Shown here: piece after piece, positions 23,420 to 34,584 of the stretch | How positions within the stretch are numbered: position 1 is the first letter of the stretch | How the letters are laid out: every line of letters begins with the position of its first letter | From: Isoetes taiwanensis | Taxonomy: Eukaryota; Streptophyta; Lycopodiopsida; Isoetales; Isoetaceae | Direction: 5' to 3' | NCBI GenBank assembly: GCA_021234155.1 | Contig: JAJEKV010000038.1 | Span: 10,933,190 to 10,997,189, forward strand | Length of the DNA: 64,000 bases | Position numbers and translations under genes: made by a program | The notes under the pieces: model-generated | What the model saw: the letters and a program-made list of their open reading frames with translations, nothing else | Databases searched by the model: none | Told to the model about the DNA's origin: nothing

Positions 23420-24759
23420 TGACTACATTACGAAAAGGTGAACAGTCTAATTAAACATGCACTATCGAAGGAAATTCTTCTTGAGCTGAGGGGGTTGGAA
23501 CTAACCTTCTCTGAGGTGGGCTTTTGGTGCCATGGATCGCCGACGCGGGAAGCTAAAAAAACGGGTTTTCAGACACTCGCGGTCGGCGGCTTCTGAGGAG
23601 GCTGGGAATCTTGGAAATCGAAGGCGTCAAAAACGGGCGGAATGAAAGTCGAAGGAATCGCGAGAATAAATACTGGTCGGGGAAGCCGGATTAATTTGCG
23701 GGACCTGACACGCCATAAATGCCAGCCATTAATACGGCCGGCATTCATAAATACCCGCCATTAATGCAGCCGCCCATATTTATGGACACCCAACAACTTT
23801 ATTGTAAACGTGGCATTTTCCGGACAAGAGGTACTTCTGGTCGTGCACCTCCAAATTCAAAAAGTGTACGTAATAAAGGCCCTACGGAACCAAAATTAAG
23901 ACGCCTCTGGAGCGCGGTTGAAGAACTGAAAAAGACAACTGATTTTAAATTTTAAACCTGAATTTCGCGCTCGATGAAGAAGGAGGGATTTCCAGTTTGT
24001 AATCGGAGAGTGTCCGGAAGGCGCCGTTCTTTTTCTCGCCCTGGCCGTTGGGTTCTTGGAGCCGCCGACCGTTCTTGAGGGCTATAGTGCTCATCTTGAA
24101 GGCGCTCGCCTACTTTAAGCTACCGGGGTACAAAATCCTAATGCCTTACTGTCTATCCAGCTAGAAGTTATCGAATTCAGGAGAGATTTTCGATTTGTTG
24201 TTTATGTATAGGTTATAATAGTGCCTTCACAACCATAACGTAATTCACTGTATTGGCACCATCTCTTTCTTGGTATATGCTATTCAGGGATCTGTATAAT
24301 CTGGTTAGCGAGGCCCAATTGAATTGTTTATTTCTCGGACTAATTGATAGTGAGGGAATATCACGGTAACATAATGGTTCTGCTAATGGTTCTGCTAATG
24401 GTTCTGCTCCCAGGTGTTCAATTCACGACAGGTCTCATTTTAATTAACTGACAGGCAATATTCGTTGTGGAAATAACAGCTGCAATTAATATTCACATAG
24501 ACATTTGATTTGCGAGACTTACTCAAGCATCTATTTTTTGCTCAGATCGACATGTTCGGATGTCTGCCTGAAAGAATCGCGACTGCGTTCATCCGGAGCA
24601 TAGCAGTTATATAGCGACGCGAGATTACATCGAATTAATCGTGATTGCGATCTTGTCGAGGTAAGTCCAGTAGATAAGTGGTTTTTAAATGGTTAGTTAG
24701 ATTAGACAAAGTTTCTAGGTAGATTGGAAGGATTGAAGGTCCACCATAGAGGTCCGATG
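23420..24759. other. Spacer with a small 12-bp triplication
   Basis: No gene is supported. TAATGGTTCTGC is repeated three times at 24372-24407. Between 23713 and 23790, CCATTAAT.C.GCCG motifs repeat irregularly. Weak relatives of the palindrome family occur at about 24575 (AATCGCGACTGCGTTC) and 24637 (AATCGTGATTGCGATC). Confidence 0.4.
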
Positions 24760-24933
24760 GATCGCCGTCGCGATCTCCCCGGCCTATCTGTGTCTTGTGC
24801 TTCTGTCATTTATACCCATGTGCTCAAGAGGATCGCCTTCGCGATCTTCCTGAGGTATTATGTCGTCCCTTCTGGCCTTTGAGTACTGTGCATTTTTTCT
24901 ACTAATGAGGTCCAGCGGATCGCCATCGCGATG
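24760..24933. repeat. Three dispersed GATCGCCNTCGCGAT(C/G) palindromes
   Basis: GATCGCCGTCGCGATC is at 24760-24775, GATCGCCTTCGCGATC at 24831-24846 and GATCGCCATCGCGATG at 24918-24933. Their flanks (CTCAAGAG, CCTGAGG, GACGAGCAG) recall the intervals of the 23.2-kb array. On the minus strand they encode repeated (H/E)RDGDPL in an 80-codon frame at 24784-25026, which I regard as a by-product of the repeats. Confidence 0.7.
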
Positions 24934-25054
24934 TTGACGAGCAGTGTTGACTTTCTTCAGGATGGAAGCTCTACGCCTTTCTACCGTTGGGGAAGAAGGT
25001 GGTCGAGGGCGAGTGCATAACTTCAAAAATCACCACAACGCCCCGTGCATTTAA

Positions 25055-28000
25055 TTGATAGTAGTTTCTCTTGTCGTTGTCTTGGATGGGCAGATACCAC
25101 CGCCGCTTTCCGTAACCGAATTGAACCACCTAGAGGAGGTCGTTGGTAGCTTCATTCTTTGGTCCAAAGCGACGCTCGTAATGAAATCACTCCAAAGACC
25201 CGATGTTAGCACACCACCGGTCGATCAAACGGATAAATTGGCAAGTTCCAAAGAAATGCCCGTGGAAGGAAACAATGAACCAATTGAATTGCGGGGGGAT
25301 TTGCAGGGATAAACTAGTGGAAAAGACATGTGAGTTACTGCACGAGTGCTGCAAACTGCCTTATGGTACAGGTGTCATCGTTTTCGCAGATCCAAACGAT
25401 GCCGTATCTGACATGAAGTTGGGTGAAGCATGGATAGGGGTTTCTGTTATGAATTTGTTGCCAATGCCCGAGAAGATTTCTATGCTCCGCTGGGGCTTGT
25501 GCGAAATGCCACGATGCATGACTTGGTGAGATGGCCAATAGCATTGGTTCTCGCTGACAGATTCCGCTTTCTAGCCTAGTTACGCCGTGGAAGGAGACTG
25601 AGGTCGAGAAGGAAGCTTATGCCATCAGGCCGGAGGCTGGAGTAACAAAAAAAAGACAGTACCACATGGTGAACAGGAAGGCGAGAGGACGCTCGACCCC
25701 AAAAAAAGGTGAAAGGAAAACCACACCTGAAGCTATCTTGCAGTTCAGGTCCTCGATGTGTCGCTTTGAAGAGATGTTGTGCTAATTTCACGCTTAAGGA
25801 GGTATCCGCCATGAGGACCTTCTCTATCGAACATGAAAAGCTCAGAACATAACGACTTTTTGCGTACAACATGCTAGATCTTTGTTCAGAGAATGGATGT
25901 GTGAAAAAGCTAATGCTGAACAACAGGGAAGTCTGTGTGAAGGCATGGCATAGTGCATACGGTATACCAGTTTCTACATTTTACAAATGGAGGAAGCTTT
26001 TTATGGAAGGGCACAGGATTGCGGAGCATGGAAACTCCGGGTCCATGAAGCCAAGGTCTCATACACTGGCCGGAGGTGCTGTGCTATCTATGTACATAGA
26101 TGAAAATGCTGAAACTATGCCACACCGCTCAAAGGTTACGAGTGGGGGAACTAGAGAAAATGTGAAGAGATTATCTTCCATCTTGACTAAAAAGGACATA
26201 CATCAGGGTAAAAGAATGCTAGGGTGTCCTACATTTGGCCAAATGTAGAGTAAGAGATGTATCACATTTCAAATACATAACCACTGCCTCCCATAATTTC
26301 GAATGGGTGACGTGGCTAATCCCAATGATTCCATATCCCAACCAACTTTAATTAAAAAAGAAAACAATAATAGGTGCCTACATTATCCTACATTATACGT
26401 AATGTAAGGGCATTTTTTTTAGATACCCTAGCATTCTTTTACAAATCAAGAGGTATATATAACCGTCCACGAGATGACAGGAAAACATGTTTCTCAGTCG
26501 TCCTTCTTGTCAACGTGGAAGGAGAACCACTCTGAGGTAGCAATCGCCAAAAGGATAGCATTTTCTAAGTGTAATACCTGTATTGTGATAAAGGAGAAAC
26601 TTGCCAAGACTAGAGATCCAAGAGAAAGAAGAGAGCTCGCCGTGGAAAGGAAATCTCACATGACAGCCCAACTTTCCTGCAGGAGTCTCTACTGGTCGTG
26701 GAGAGCTTTGTCTCATCGATCTCCTGAAAATGCCTTAACCATTATACATGATAAGATGGATCAGAATAAGACGATGGTTCCTCGTCTGGAGAAGCTAGCA
26801 AAATCTGTATAGAGGGGTGAACGGTTGAAGGTGAGTCTTACTGGTGCTCTAATGCATGGGCATGGTGTAGGTGCTTTGGGCCACTTCTCGCTGGACCTCT
26901 AGCCAGATGATTCGAATTTTCATGTGGGATCTTTAAATCATACCTTGAAAACACTAGAGAATCAATCTGAGGACAACTGGGGTCATTTGAGAAATACAGA
27001 TCATCAAGGAAGCTGCTGGGGTGGAGCAATTATGAACACGGAAGCCCTTAGGACAAAAATGGTGAATGGTACTAGAAACGATTTTATGCCTCCTATCAAG
27101 GGCCCTCTGATACCGAAGAAGTTGCCTAGGAGGCTTTACTTGCAGCTAGACAATTGCTCAGGACAAAACAAGAACAGGTATCTTTTCTCTTACTTGTCAT
27201 ACTTGGTCTGGTTAGGTGTCTTCGATCAGGTGCAACTGGGATTCATGATGGTTGGACACACCCACGATGACATAGATGCCCTCTTTGGAAACTACTCTAC
27301 TCTATTGAGAAGATCAGATGCATTGACTATTCCAGAACTTATGCAACTCTTCAGGCAGTGTAGTTCAAAGCCTCCTACGCCCTACCTTGTGTCTGAGGTT
27401 CCCAACTGGAAAGAATTCGTGAAAGGTTTTATCCCTGATAAGAAGGACCGTTTATGTGGTCATTTGGAACCTCTACTCTTCAAGTTCTCGTGATGAATGA
27501 TGGATGGCCACTAATGTTCTACAAGATGAGGCCGGGGGCATAGGGAGTGGCTACCCGAAAAGGGAATTAAAATGTGGAAGGAGGATGCCCAAGGCTTACC
27601 TATGATTCCTAGAGGGTCACCTAAGGTCGATGCTGACCATATCGAGCTTGATGATATAGGTGCCTTGAGAGCTTCAATTGCCAAGTACATGATGCAATCG
27701 GGCAGCTATTTCTAGAGCCGGCGATAACTCATGGTCTAACACATATATGAATGAAGTTATTGACTCATGGTCCACCTTGTTGCGAAGTGCTTGGGGACGT
27801 TCAGCCCCAGAGAACTGTCATTCAGATTCCTGGCCCAAAGACGAGACAAACCGCATTAGAAGAACCCGACAACTTATTGGTGGATGAACACATTGGTGCA
27901 TCTCATTATGTCGGGCCTTTCTCTGGTAAACCCAAGAACCCTGTTGAAATATTCGATCCCTACCAAGATGTGAAGAAAGGAATGCTCTTGCTGATCAGGC

Positions 28001-28329
28001 CACATGATAACTGCCCGACGTGGATGGCCTTTGTGGAAGAGGACCCAGTAGAGGACCCTAATCTCCCTCACTATGAAGAGGTGTTTGTTTCTTGGTTTGA
28101 GCCTGTTGCAAGAAAGGGTACCTCATATGCAATGCAAGATAGGGATTCTTTGGAGCAAGAATTGAGACCGAATCCTAATGACCCGCCACGCTACCAACAT
28201 TTGAAAACGATAGACTATGGTTGGGCCGTAGGGACCAGGCCGTTGTCAACGGTGATCCCCAGTAGTGTGGGGTCTCAGTTGCAAGAATTAGTGGCTAAAG
28301 AAGCTAACGACGAGGATGAGAACTCTTGA
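25055..28329 (+). pseudogene. DUF7869-type element gene, copy 1
   Basis: Transposase-like proteins with the DUF7869 domain are abundant in many plant genomes. Their activity is not established. Here the N-terminal part (25055-25540; VIVFADPNDAVSDMKLGEAW) matches the minus-strand copy at 30.5-33.4 kb (IIVLADPINAVNDERLGEDR). A basic, helix-turn-helix-like segment follows (25871-26248; GIPVSTFYKWRKLF). Then comes the core, with a Cys motif CNTC near 26572, HDKMDQNKT near 26750, LQLDNCSGQNKNR at about 27143-27180, and GHTHDDIDALFG near 27254-27290. The spaced Asp/His motifs suggest an RNase H-like catalytic fold. In-frame stops at 26810 and 26899, a frameshift near 27490 and further stops make it a pseudogene. 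The tail 27751-28329 is open. Confidence 0.8.
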
Positions 28330-28467
28330 GGTATGCAATGCTCTTTTACATAATTACTATATCATACATGACATGCACCTTACAATAGACTAGTTATTAT
28401 TCATTAGGCTTTGTGTTTTTCATCTCAACACAAGAGCTCTTACACTATACAATGCCAAACAGGTGAT

Positions 28468-28710
28468 TCATTCATCTTCAGGATCTGTAGTAGTGATCCC
28501 TGATATCTCATAGCTCATGCGCTTAGATTGCCAAATCAGATGGATCATAACACGAATTGACGCAGGGCAATGAATCTCAGCGCCTAAAGCTTTTCTTCGC
28601 AGGTAGGGATCAAGAAGAAGATGCCTGTCAAGGCAACCAACAAGATCTGAGTGGCTCATTGAGCACTTGATCGCCTCAATGTGGTGAACTGAAGAAGGCG
28701 AGAAATCCAT
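28468..28710 (-). CDS. Small conserved protein, twin A (80 aa)
   Basis: A complete ORF of 80 codons from ATG to stop. An ungapped alignment with the ORF at 29070-29312 gives 30 identical residues of 80, of identical length. Shared positions include HI (10-11), KC (15-16), S-x-x-DL-x-x-C (19-26), LDP-x-L (33-37), KA-x-G (40-43), C48, RV (53-54), H57, W60, YE (67-68), GIT (71-73), and D-x-x-DE at the end. Conserved Cys, His, Trp and an acidic tail suggest a small folded protein. There is no signal peptide and no membrane segment. A TATA box lies 36 nt upstream of the ATG. Two such diverged yet intact frames imply selection. I do not recognise the family. It lies between two convergent DUF7869 elements and could be element cargo or a host small-protein gene. 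Confidence 0.7.
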   Translation of the reverse strand: MDFSPSSVHHIEAIKCSMSHSDLVGCLDRHLLLDPYLRRKALGAEIHCPASIRVMIHLIWQSKRMSYEISGITTTDPEDE

Positions 28711-28745
28711 GGGGGATGAATGAAATTTAGCCCCGAAGTGAGAAG

Positions 28746-28754
28746 CTTTTATAG
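28746..28754 (-). promoter_or_regulatory. TATA box of small gene A
   Basis: CTATAAAAG on the minus strand, 36 nt before the ATG at 28710. The context TTCACTATAA is shared with gene B, as are CATTCATC just before the start codon and a further upstream block (TTCACCTCAATCATT against TTCACATCAATAATT). Confidence 0.65.
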
Positions 28755-29069
28755 TGAAGTGGAATGATTGAGGTGAATTATTGGGGTAGACTTCACCACC
28801 ATTATTGAACGTGTATCAGACTGTTGTATACGTACAAGAATAATACTTATTTCATACTAATATGCGTATGTTTGGAAACATGTTTGCTTGACGAATTTAG
28901 CTATGATTGAATTCAATGACAGCTTGCAGAAACGTGGAGGTGGGATAGCACATCGTTACAATATACTTAGTTAAGGTACGTGATATTACATCCTTAATCA
29001 GAATGCTATTACATCCTTACTTAGTTATTAGGTACCCATGTCATTATTACATTATTAGCAGGTGCATAT

Positions 29070-29312
29070 TCACTCGTCATCAACATCAAAGCTCGTGATG
29101 CCATTCAGCTCATAGATCTCCTGATCAGGAAGCCAGTAAATGTGGACTTTAACACGCGTGAGCTTCCTGCAAGCACTAGCAGGTCCATCAGCTTTAGATA
29201 AGAGCCATGGATCAAGCTTAACGCTATTTCTAGCGCATTCGCCCAGATCGTTGTAGCTCAAGTAACACTTGAAAGAGCGGATGTGCTCTGGACGAGGCAT
29301 TGAGGAAGCCAT
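29070..29312 (-). CDS. Small conserved protein, twin B (80 aa)
   Basis: A complete 80-codon ORF, paralogous to the ORF at 28468-28710 over its whole length without gaps. It keeps Cys16, Cys26 and Cys48, LDPWL, an RVKVHIYW strand-like stretch, YELNGIT and the terminal DVDDE. The start codon is supported by the same leader (CATTCATC plus 2-3 bases) and by a TATA box at the same distance as in twin A. The two genes are head to tail, 359 bp apart, each with its own promoter, so they probably arose by tandem duplication of gene plus promoter. Function is unknown. The intact frame among broken elements argues for recent or ongoing selection. Alternatives are non-autonomous element cargo or a viral-type small gene. 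Confidence 0.7.
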   Translation of the reverse strand: MASSMPRPEHIRSFKCYLSYNDLGECARNSVKLDPWLLSKADGPASACRKLTRVKVHIYWLPDQEIYELNGITSFDVDDE

Positions 29313-29347
29313 GGAAGATGAATGGCCTCTACCCCCTCGTCAAGCCG

Positions 29348-29356
29348 TTCTTATAG
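29348..29356 (-). promoter_or_regulatory. TATA box of small gene B
   Basis: CTATAAGAA on the minus strand, 36 nt before the ATG at 29312, the same distance as in twin A. It is preceded by TTCA as in twin A. Confidence 0.6.
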
Positions 29357-30476
29357 TGAAGTAAAATTATTGATGTGAATTATTGGTGTCCAATGTAGGG
29401 CCATTATTGAGATTCTACGAGTATATGTGTATTTGTATGTATATGTGTATGTTAATTACCTCATGTTTCTTGTGCTCGAGAAGTAGGTGAAAGTATTCGT
29501 GCTAGAGCAAATTAGGTGTGCTTAAAATTCTCAAAATGGGCTTATTTTCTCCAATTAATGAAATCGTGCTTCAAAGTAATTGTTGTTAGAAGTAATAATC
29601 GAGTTAATAATCGAGTTCAGTTCAGAACTTCAGAGCAGGTCTTCAAAGGCATGCCAAAGAACATATTACAGTGCACAAAATTCATCTCGAACATGCGAAG
29701 GATACATCATAATGGAAGATAGTTGTGCTTGATAAAAGGAAGACACTTGAAAGTCATGCTTATTCCTATTTGCAAAGGGATGCCAAGATAAGATCCTCAT
29801 GACGCCAGGATTCTTGGTCTTCATTGCTTTGTGACTCTATCAAGGAAAGTTCAAGCACAAGATATTAGCTTCTGCTGTTTCATAGTTTCACGGAAACATG
29901 TTTCTTATGTTAACCCATGCACTATCTGAAATCCAGCAAAATTAAAATATGTTGAAGCTTATTCGTAACGTTGTAGCTCCGAGGACTCTCATTGGAAATA
30001 GGACCATAGGTAAAGAATATAGCTTAAAAGAACAAAGCAGCAAATGATTTTTCCACAATCCTACTGAAGTGAGAAGCTACCTATGTCCATCTGCAGTGGT
30101 TGGGGAATCCCACTCCCTGAAAGATGAAGGGTGGTAATAGTATCATTTCGTTGGAGCAACCCAATGAATGCATTGGCCCAATTGCATTCCACCTGAGATC
30201 TGCATAAAATGAAAGAGATGAAGTAATAACCATCATTCAATTAAATTGGGATTATGTCTTAATTTTGGGATAAATTTTATATTGCATTTTTTTAGTAACT
30301 TTGTTAAATTCACTTTTTAGTATCTTTGTTGCCCTTAGACTAGAATAGACGTTAACATATAATCACACACGGGAATATAAATTCACACCTTAACTTCAAA
30401 TTACAAAATCATATATCATGAAACTCAAGTAGTACACAACTTTTATTAAAAGTGATTGATACATAGTAACTGTTTA
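29357..30476. other. Spacer, no gene seen
   Basis: AT-rich DNA. A 16-bp piece (AGTAATAATCGAGTTA) starts a small repeat at 29590-29612. No reading frame with recognisable content. Confidence 0.4.
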
Positions 30477-33395
30477 TCATTTTTCCACCAACATCCCCAA
30501 GGATATGAGAACCTTATTCCTTACATCCTGAGGTATTGTAACTCTCGCTGTTTTACTAGGAATAGTTTTTGGAGTCCACGAGTACAATACAGTTTCAATG
30601 TCTAGCCAAAGATCAGGATCACTAGGATTTCTCCTCCACCTCTTTGTCCAACAATCTGAACATCTTTCTTTATCGGTGACATTACTCAACTGATGTACTG
30701 GATACCACCATTCCACGCGCACCTTATTGAAGTTAACATCACCTTCTTCTTTGCAAATATCCGAGATAGTCCATCCCAACCACACTGGATAGGTCTCTAG
30801 ATCTGCTGGTTTTACTACTACAAATTGGTGGCACTCCACGTCAGTAGAAGGTTTCATAACAATCCATGCCTAGATATTTTGGCCTATCCTTCTTAGGACC
30901 AACATAGTGTTTATCAGATTGAGAAGGAGCATATGCCTTCACAATGCTACTAATGGTACCATCATCTTCGTCAGCACCAGCTAATGTTTTCCACTTACTT
31001 TTAGGGAACCACCCTTCTTTCAGCTCTTCTGAGGATGTGTCTACCTCATCCAACAAGTTGATCACCTTCTTTCAATAATCTATCAATGCACGATTAGTGT
31101 CATCTGAATTAGTTTGCCAATGCTTGATGTAGTCATTGATGCCATCCTTAGTCAATCCCAATTGCTTGACTTCTTCAGTTGGTTTTAGAGCTTTTGGTTG
31201 ACCAGAGGTATCATAGGCTTGCCATTTGCATCCCTCAAGGCCAAATTTCTGCCCCACCTCTCCACTTCTCCTCTGAAGGTCTCATTTTCCATTGCATGAT
31301 TGGAATCCCTTCTCTCACCCAAAAAGTGAATTGAAGAGGTCTAGAATGACCTTCCATGTCGAGAGCATAACCATCCACAAAACTCTTCCAATCAGGCACT
31401 TCTTCTATGATAGATCCTATAGGAGATGGATTTGTACATCCATGAAATATTTCCAATAGCCTGGGAAAGTTGGTAGCTGTCATTGTCTCAATACATGACT
31501 ATATTTTCCAAACAATGCATCCACATCCTCATGAGTATGTGGGGCATTAGGAACCCCAAATTGACTCTTTCAAAAATACCCACAGCTGTTAAGTAGGATA
31601 GGAAAGAAAACATCCACCTGTTCTTATTTTGACCAGCACAATTATCTAGTTGCAAGAGGAGCTTTCTGGGCAGATCTTGAGGTTTAGCACGAGATGTTGA
31701 AGCTCCAACATGTTCATTAGGTCCATTCCTCCTAAACCTTGCCTTGCTAAACTTTTCAATACTATTAGGGGTTCCATCCAACAATGCACTATGTAGTGCC
31801 TGGCTAGTTGTAGGATCCTGTAGGTGACCATTGTAACCCTTCTCATAGTTTCTTAAACACCTCATGATACTCCCAATGTGAAAACGGACCATCACTCCAC
31901 AACTCTAAACTGAAATGGCCATAATAGGTGCGAGGGCGCCCATGCAATATTGCCCCGATCATTGAAATCTGCAAAGGGTATGATCTTCCACATGACTTGT
32001 ACTTGAATTGTGGAAGACAAGTCTTCTGTTGGTCCATTTTATCATGTATAATACATAGATAGTTATTAGGTTCCATTGCAGATAAGGTCCTCCACATCCA
32101 ATAAGTTGATCTACATGATAGTTGATCGTCATATGGTCCTTCATATGTTCCCTTATCTACGCCCTTAGACTTGGTTGCACTGGTCTTATCTAGTGTCTCC
32201 TTCAGCTTAGCACATAAATTGCACTTGGCAAAGTTGTTTGAAGTTGCTATGGTCACATGCTTGAAATGCTTATTCCATAACCTACTAAAACTGGCTGGGA
32301 TATAGAGGCCACTCCAAGTTCGAAGCAATGCATTTATTTCCTCTAATATGCTCTTTCTCGGGTACAATGGAATGGCAATCTCTTTTCAACAATAACTCTA
32401 CCCCTGTTCATCCTTCTTACTCTTATGTGGCATGTTTTACGCATTGAAATCCACATATCTTTCAAATATTTCCTTTTGCAGCTATAGTTCTTGAGGTAGG
32501 CTTTACTGGGCCGGTGTTCCCATGCAATGCAATTTTACTACCATTTTCATGTCTCTTTTTGCCGGTTATTGCCAAGAAGAGGTTGGAATTCCATGTATAG
32601 CCATCCATACTTTTGAACATATCCACTTTCCATTCAATGGGAATCTTTTCTTCTTTGATCTTTCATCCTGAATTGCATAGCCAAATATGGTGTACATGAA
32701 ATTCCTCCTGCTATCACACTTATGTTCCTGATATGTAGCTCTTGCTCCCACCAACTCCTCTATTGTGAACATTCTAACACAAGAAGCCCAACAACATTCA
32801 CTTCCTCTAACCTTCATCAAGGCTTCAGGAGAACAATCATAATCTGACTTGCATCTTTTGGTGGGATAATGTTTGAAAGTTGGAAGTGGCCTCTTGCTAC
32901 ACTGTGTGAACATTATTAACAATGGTTCTACATCTATAGGAAACGTGTAGTTCCCCTCCAGTTGAATACTGTCCCTAGGCCATGCAACAATAGTTGGAAC
33001 CTCTAGTTGCTTCACACAAGCAAGGCATTCCTGTTTGCCTGAACCCTTTTCCTTCCAATTGTCATATAATTTTGAGATTGCCACACCTAACCTGTCCTCC
33101 CCTAATCTTTCATCATTCACTGCATTGATAGGATCTGCTAGAACAATAATCCCTTCTCCTACTACCTCTCTGTTGCATGCATGCAGGATCTTGACCTTTT
33201 TGTTTTTTCAATCGACACGAGTATAAAGTACAATTTCCTTTCCTTTGGCATCATCCTTTTCATTTCTGGTCTTTTCCTTTCCTTTGCCATCATCTTTGTC
33301 ATCTTCATTAGTTGGGGATTTTTCCTTGCCTTGATCAGCATCATTGGGGGCCTTGGGGGATTTAGCATTTTGCATGCCATTGACCTAAAATGCAT
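30477..33395 (-). pseudogene. DUF7869-type element gene, copy 2
   Basis: Same family and domain order as copy 1, on the opposite strand. It has an acidic and Lys-rich N-terminus (GKGKEKTRNEKDDAKGKE near 33255-33310), EGIIVLADPINAVNDERLGE at about 33100-33155, and KHYPTKRCKSDYDCS with CCWASCVRMFTIEELV at about 32780-32880. CNLCAKL follows near 32210, HDKMDQQKTCLPQF near 32000-32040, and LQLDNCAGQNKNRWMF at about 31610-31660. An APHTHEDVDALFGKY motif near 31500-31545 is reached only after a 1-base frameshift. The frame is broken at least at 33209, 32370-32566, about 31545, about 31485, 31240, 31070 and 30850. Some breaks may be short introns. The C-terminal part (30477-30857) contains VRVEWWYPV, typical of the family's tail. 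Confidence 0.8.
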
Positions 33396-33738
33396 AAAAA
33401 CATATAGTAGTTAGCATATCCAAATAACATCTCCCTAGCATGAGTTAACCTATAATATATTAACCTATAATAACCTTAAATGTTGTCACCTTAGAAAAAA
33501 CTTTTGAGGGTATTATAGGTTAGCAATTTTTAGGTTAGAAGTTAATTATGGGTGAAAGCATGTTGTAGTGGAACAAAAACGTGCATTTTAGCACCACATT
33601 TTTGGGTGCTAAGTGTGGTGGGAACTACCGAATTTGTAGTGGGAGAGGGAGTTATTTTTTCAAAAATACACATGATTACTTATTCAAAATTTTGTCCTTT
33701 CAGTCTTATTTAGGCTTATTCAGCAACGTACACGATTA

Positions 33739-33861
33739 TTTTCCCTCAAAAACTCTGATCACGCTCCCTTAATCCGGCAAAACCATTTCTGATTCTGAAT
33801 TTTCATTTTCCCTCAAAAACTCTGATCACGCTCCCTTAATCCGCCAAGACCATTTCTGATT
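33739..33861. repeat. 67-bp direct repeat before the 33.9-kb ORF
   Basis: TTTTCCCTCAAAAACTCTGA...CCATTTCTGATT is present at 33739-33793 and again from 33806, period 67 bp. The second copy ends 25 bp before the ATG at 33886, so the duplication lies in its presumed leader or promoter. Confidence 0.8.
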
Positions 33862-33885
33862 TCTGGCAAGAAGATCGATCACGAA

Positions 33886-34356
33886 ATGGCTCTGATCATA
33901 CCGGACTTGAATGCCACGGGATACACCTACAAGGAAATGTACAGGCAAGAAAAGCATTACGCCACACAAGAAGAAATCGAGTCTGTTTGGGGACCGAAAG
34001 TATTAGGAAAATCCACTTACAGGTGGGTTGCTTCTAGATTCGGGGATGCCCATGATTCTCTGTTGTTTAGAATATTGTTTTGTATCATGCAGGTTGAAGA
34101 ATCTGAAATAAACTGGTTGAGTTTCTGGCAACAGTTAAGAGAAAAAGGGTCTGAAGACTCTCCGTCCCAATGTAAGAGGAAGCATGCAAGCATTTCAAAT
34201 AGTGAGGAAGCAGAGCAACCTGCCACAGATGATGCTTCCTCTCTTGAAATGACTAGGCCACAATTCAAGCCTCCTCAAGCTGTAAGAAGAATCTCGGGGA
34301 AAATCACTGAAAAAATAGGTACTTTTCAACCCTCTTCTTCTGGAACCACCATATGA
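33886..34356 (+). CDS. Unknown protein ORF, divergent from DUF7869 copy 2
   Basis: 156 codons from an ATG in fair context (ACGAAATGG). The N-terminal 90 residues look like a folded unit (YKEMYRQEKHYATQEEIESV, STYRWVASRFGD, EINWLSFWQQLREK). The rest is polar and Ser-rich with a basic patch (QCKRKH). Near the end a 70-nt intron (34319-34388, AATAG|GT...CCAG|CA) would replace the last 13 codons by RSSKLEQSGAPLTSSFGCVV and a later stop, or link to more exons through GTT|GTAAGT. I do not recognise the family. It is transcribed away from DUF7869 copy 2 across about 490 bp, so it may be a second gene of that element. Confidence 0.5.
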   Translation: MALIIPDLNATGYTYKEMYRQEKHYATQEEIESVWGPKVLGKSTYRWVASRFGDAHDSLLFRILFCIMQVEESEINWLSFWQQLREKGSEDSPSQCKRKHASISNSEEAEQPATDDASSLEMTRPQFKPPQAVRRISGKITEKIGTFQPSSSGTTI

Positions 34357-34584
34357 TGCAATTTAATATTGGAACTGTTATTTTCCAGCAAGGTCTAGCA
34401 AGCTTGAACAATCAGGTGCACCACTTACTTCTTCATTTGGGTGTGTTGTAAGTTATGTGTAGGAAATTTGTGCTGCTAGTTTCGAGTTGTGGTGGATAAT
34501 TTCAGTTCACAGTAGTATGTAGCTCCAAATGTGTTACAGGACAGTCATATGGTGCCAATTATATGTTAATAATGTAGTTTGTAG

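Noticed and set aside
24784-25026. Minus-strand frame with repeated RDGDPL peptides
   Set aside because: The peptide repeats are exactly the dispersed GATCGCC-type palindromes. The same family elsewhere has a 34-bp period that cannot be coding.
33181-33414. Plus-strand hydrophobic frame resembling a membrane protein
   Set aside because: It lies antisense to the Lys-rich N-terminal part of DUF7869 copy 2. Poly-Lys codons read backwards give Phe/Leu-rich frames.
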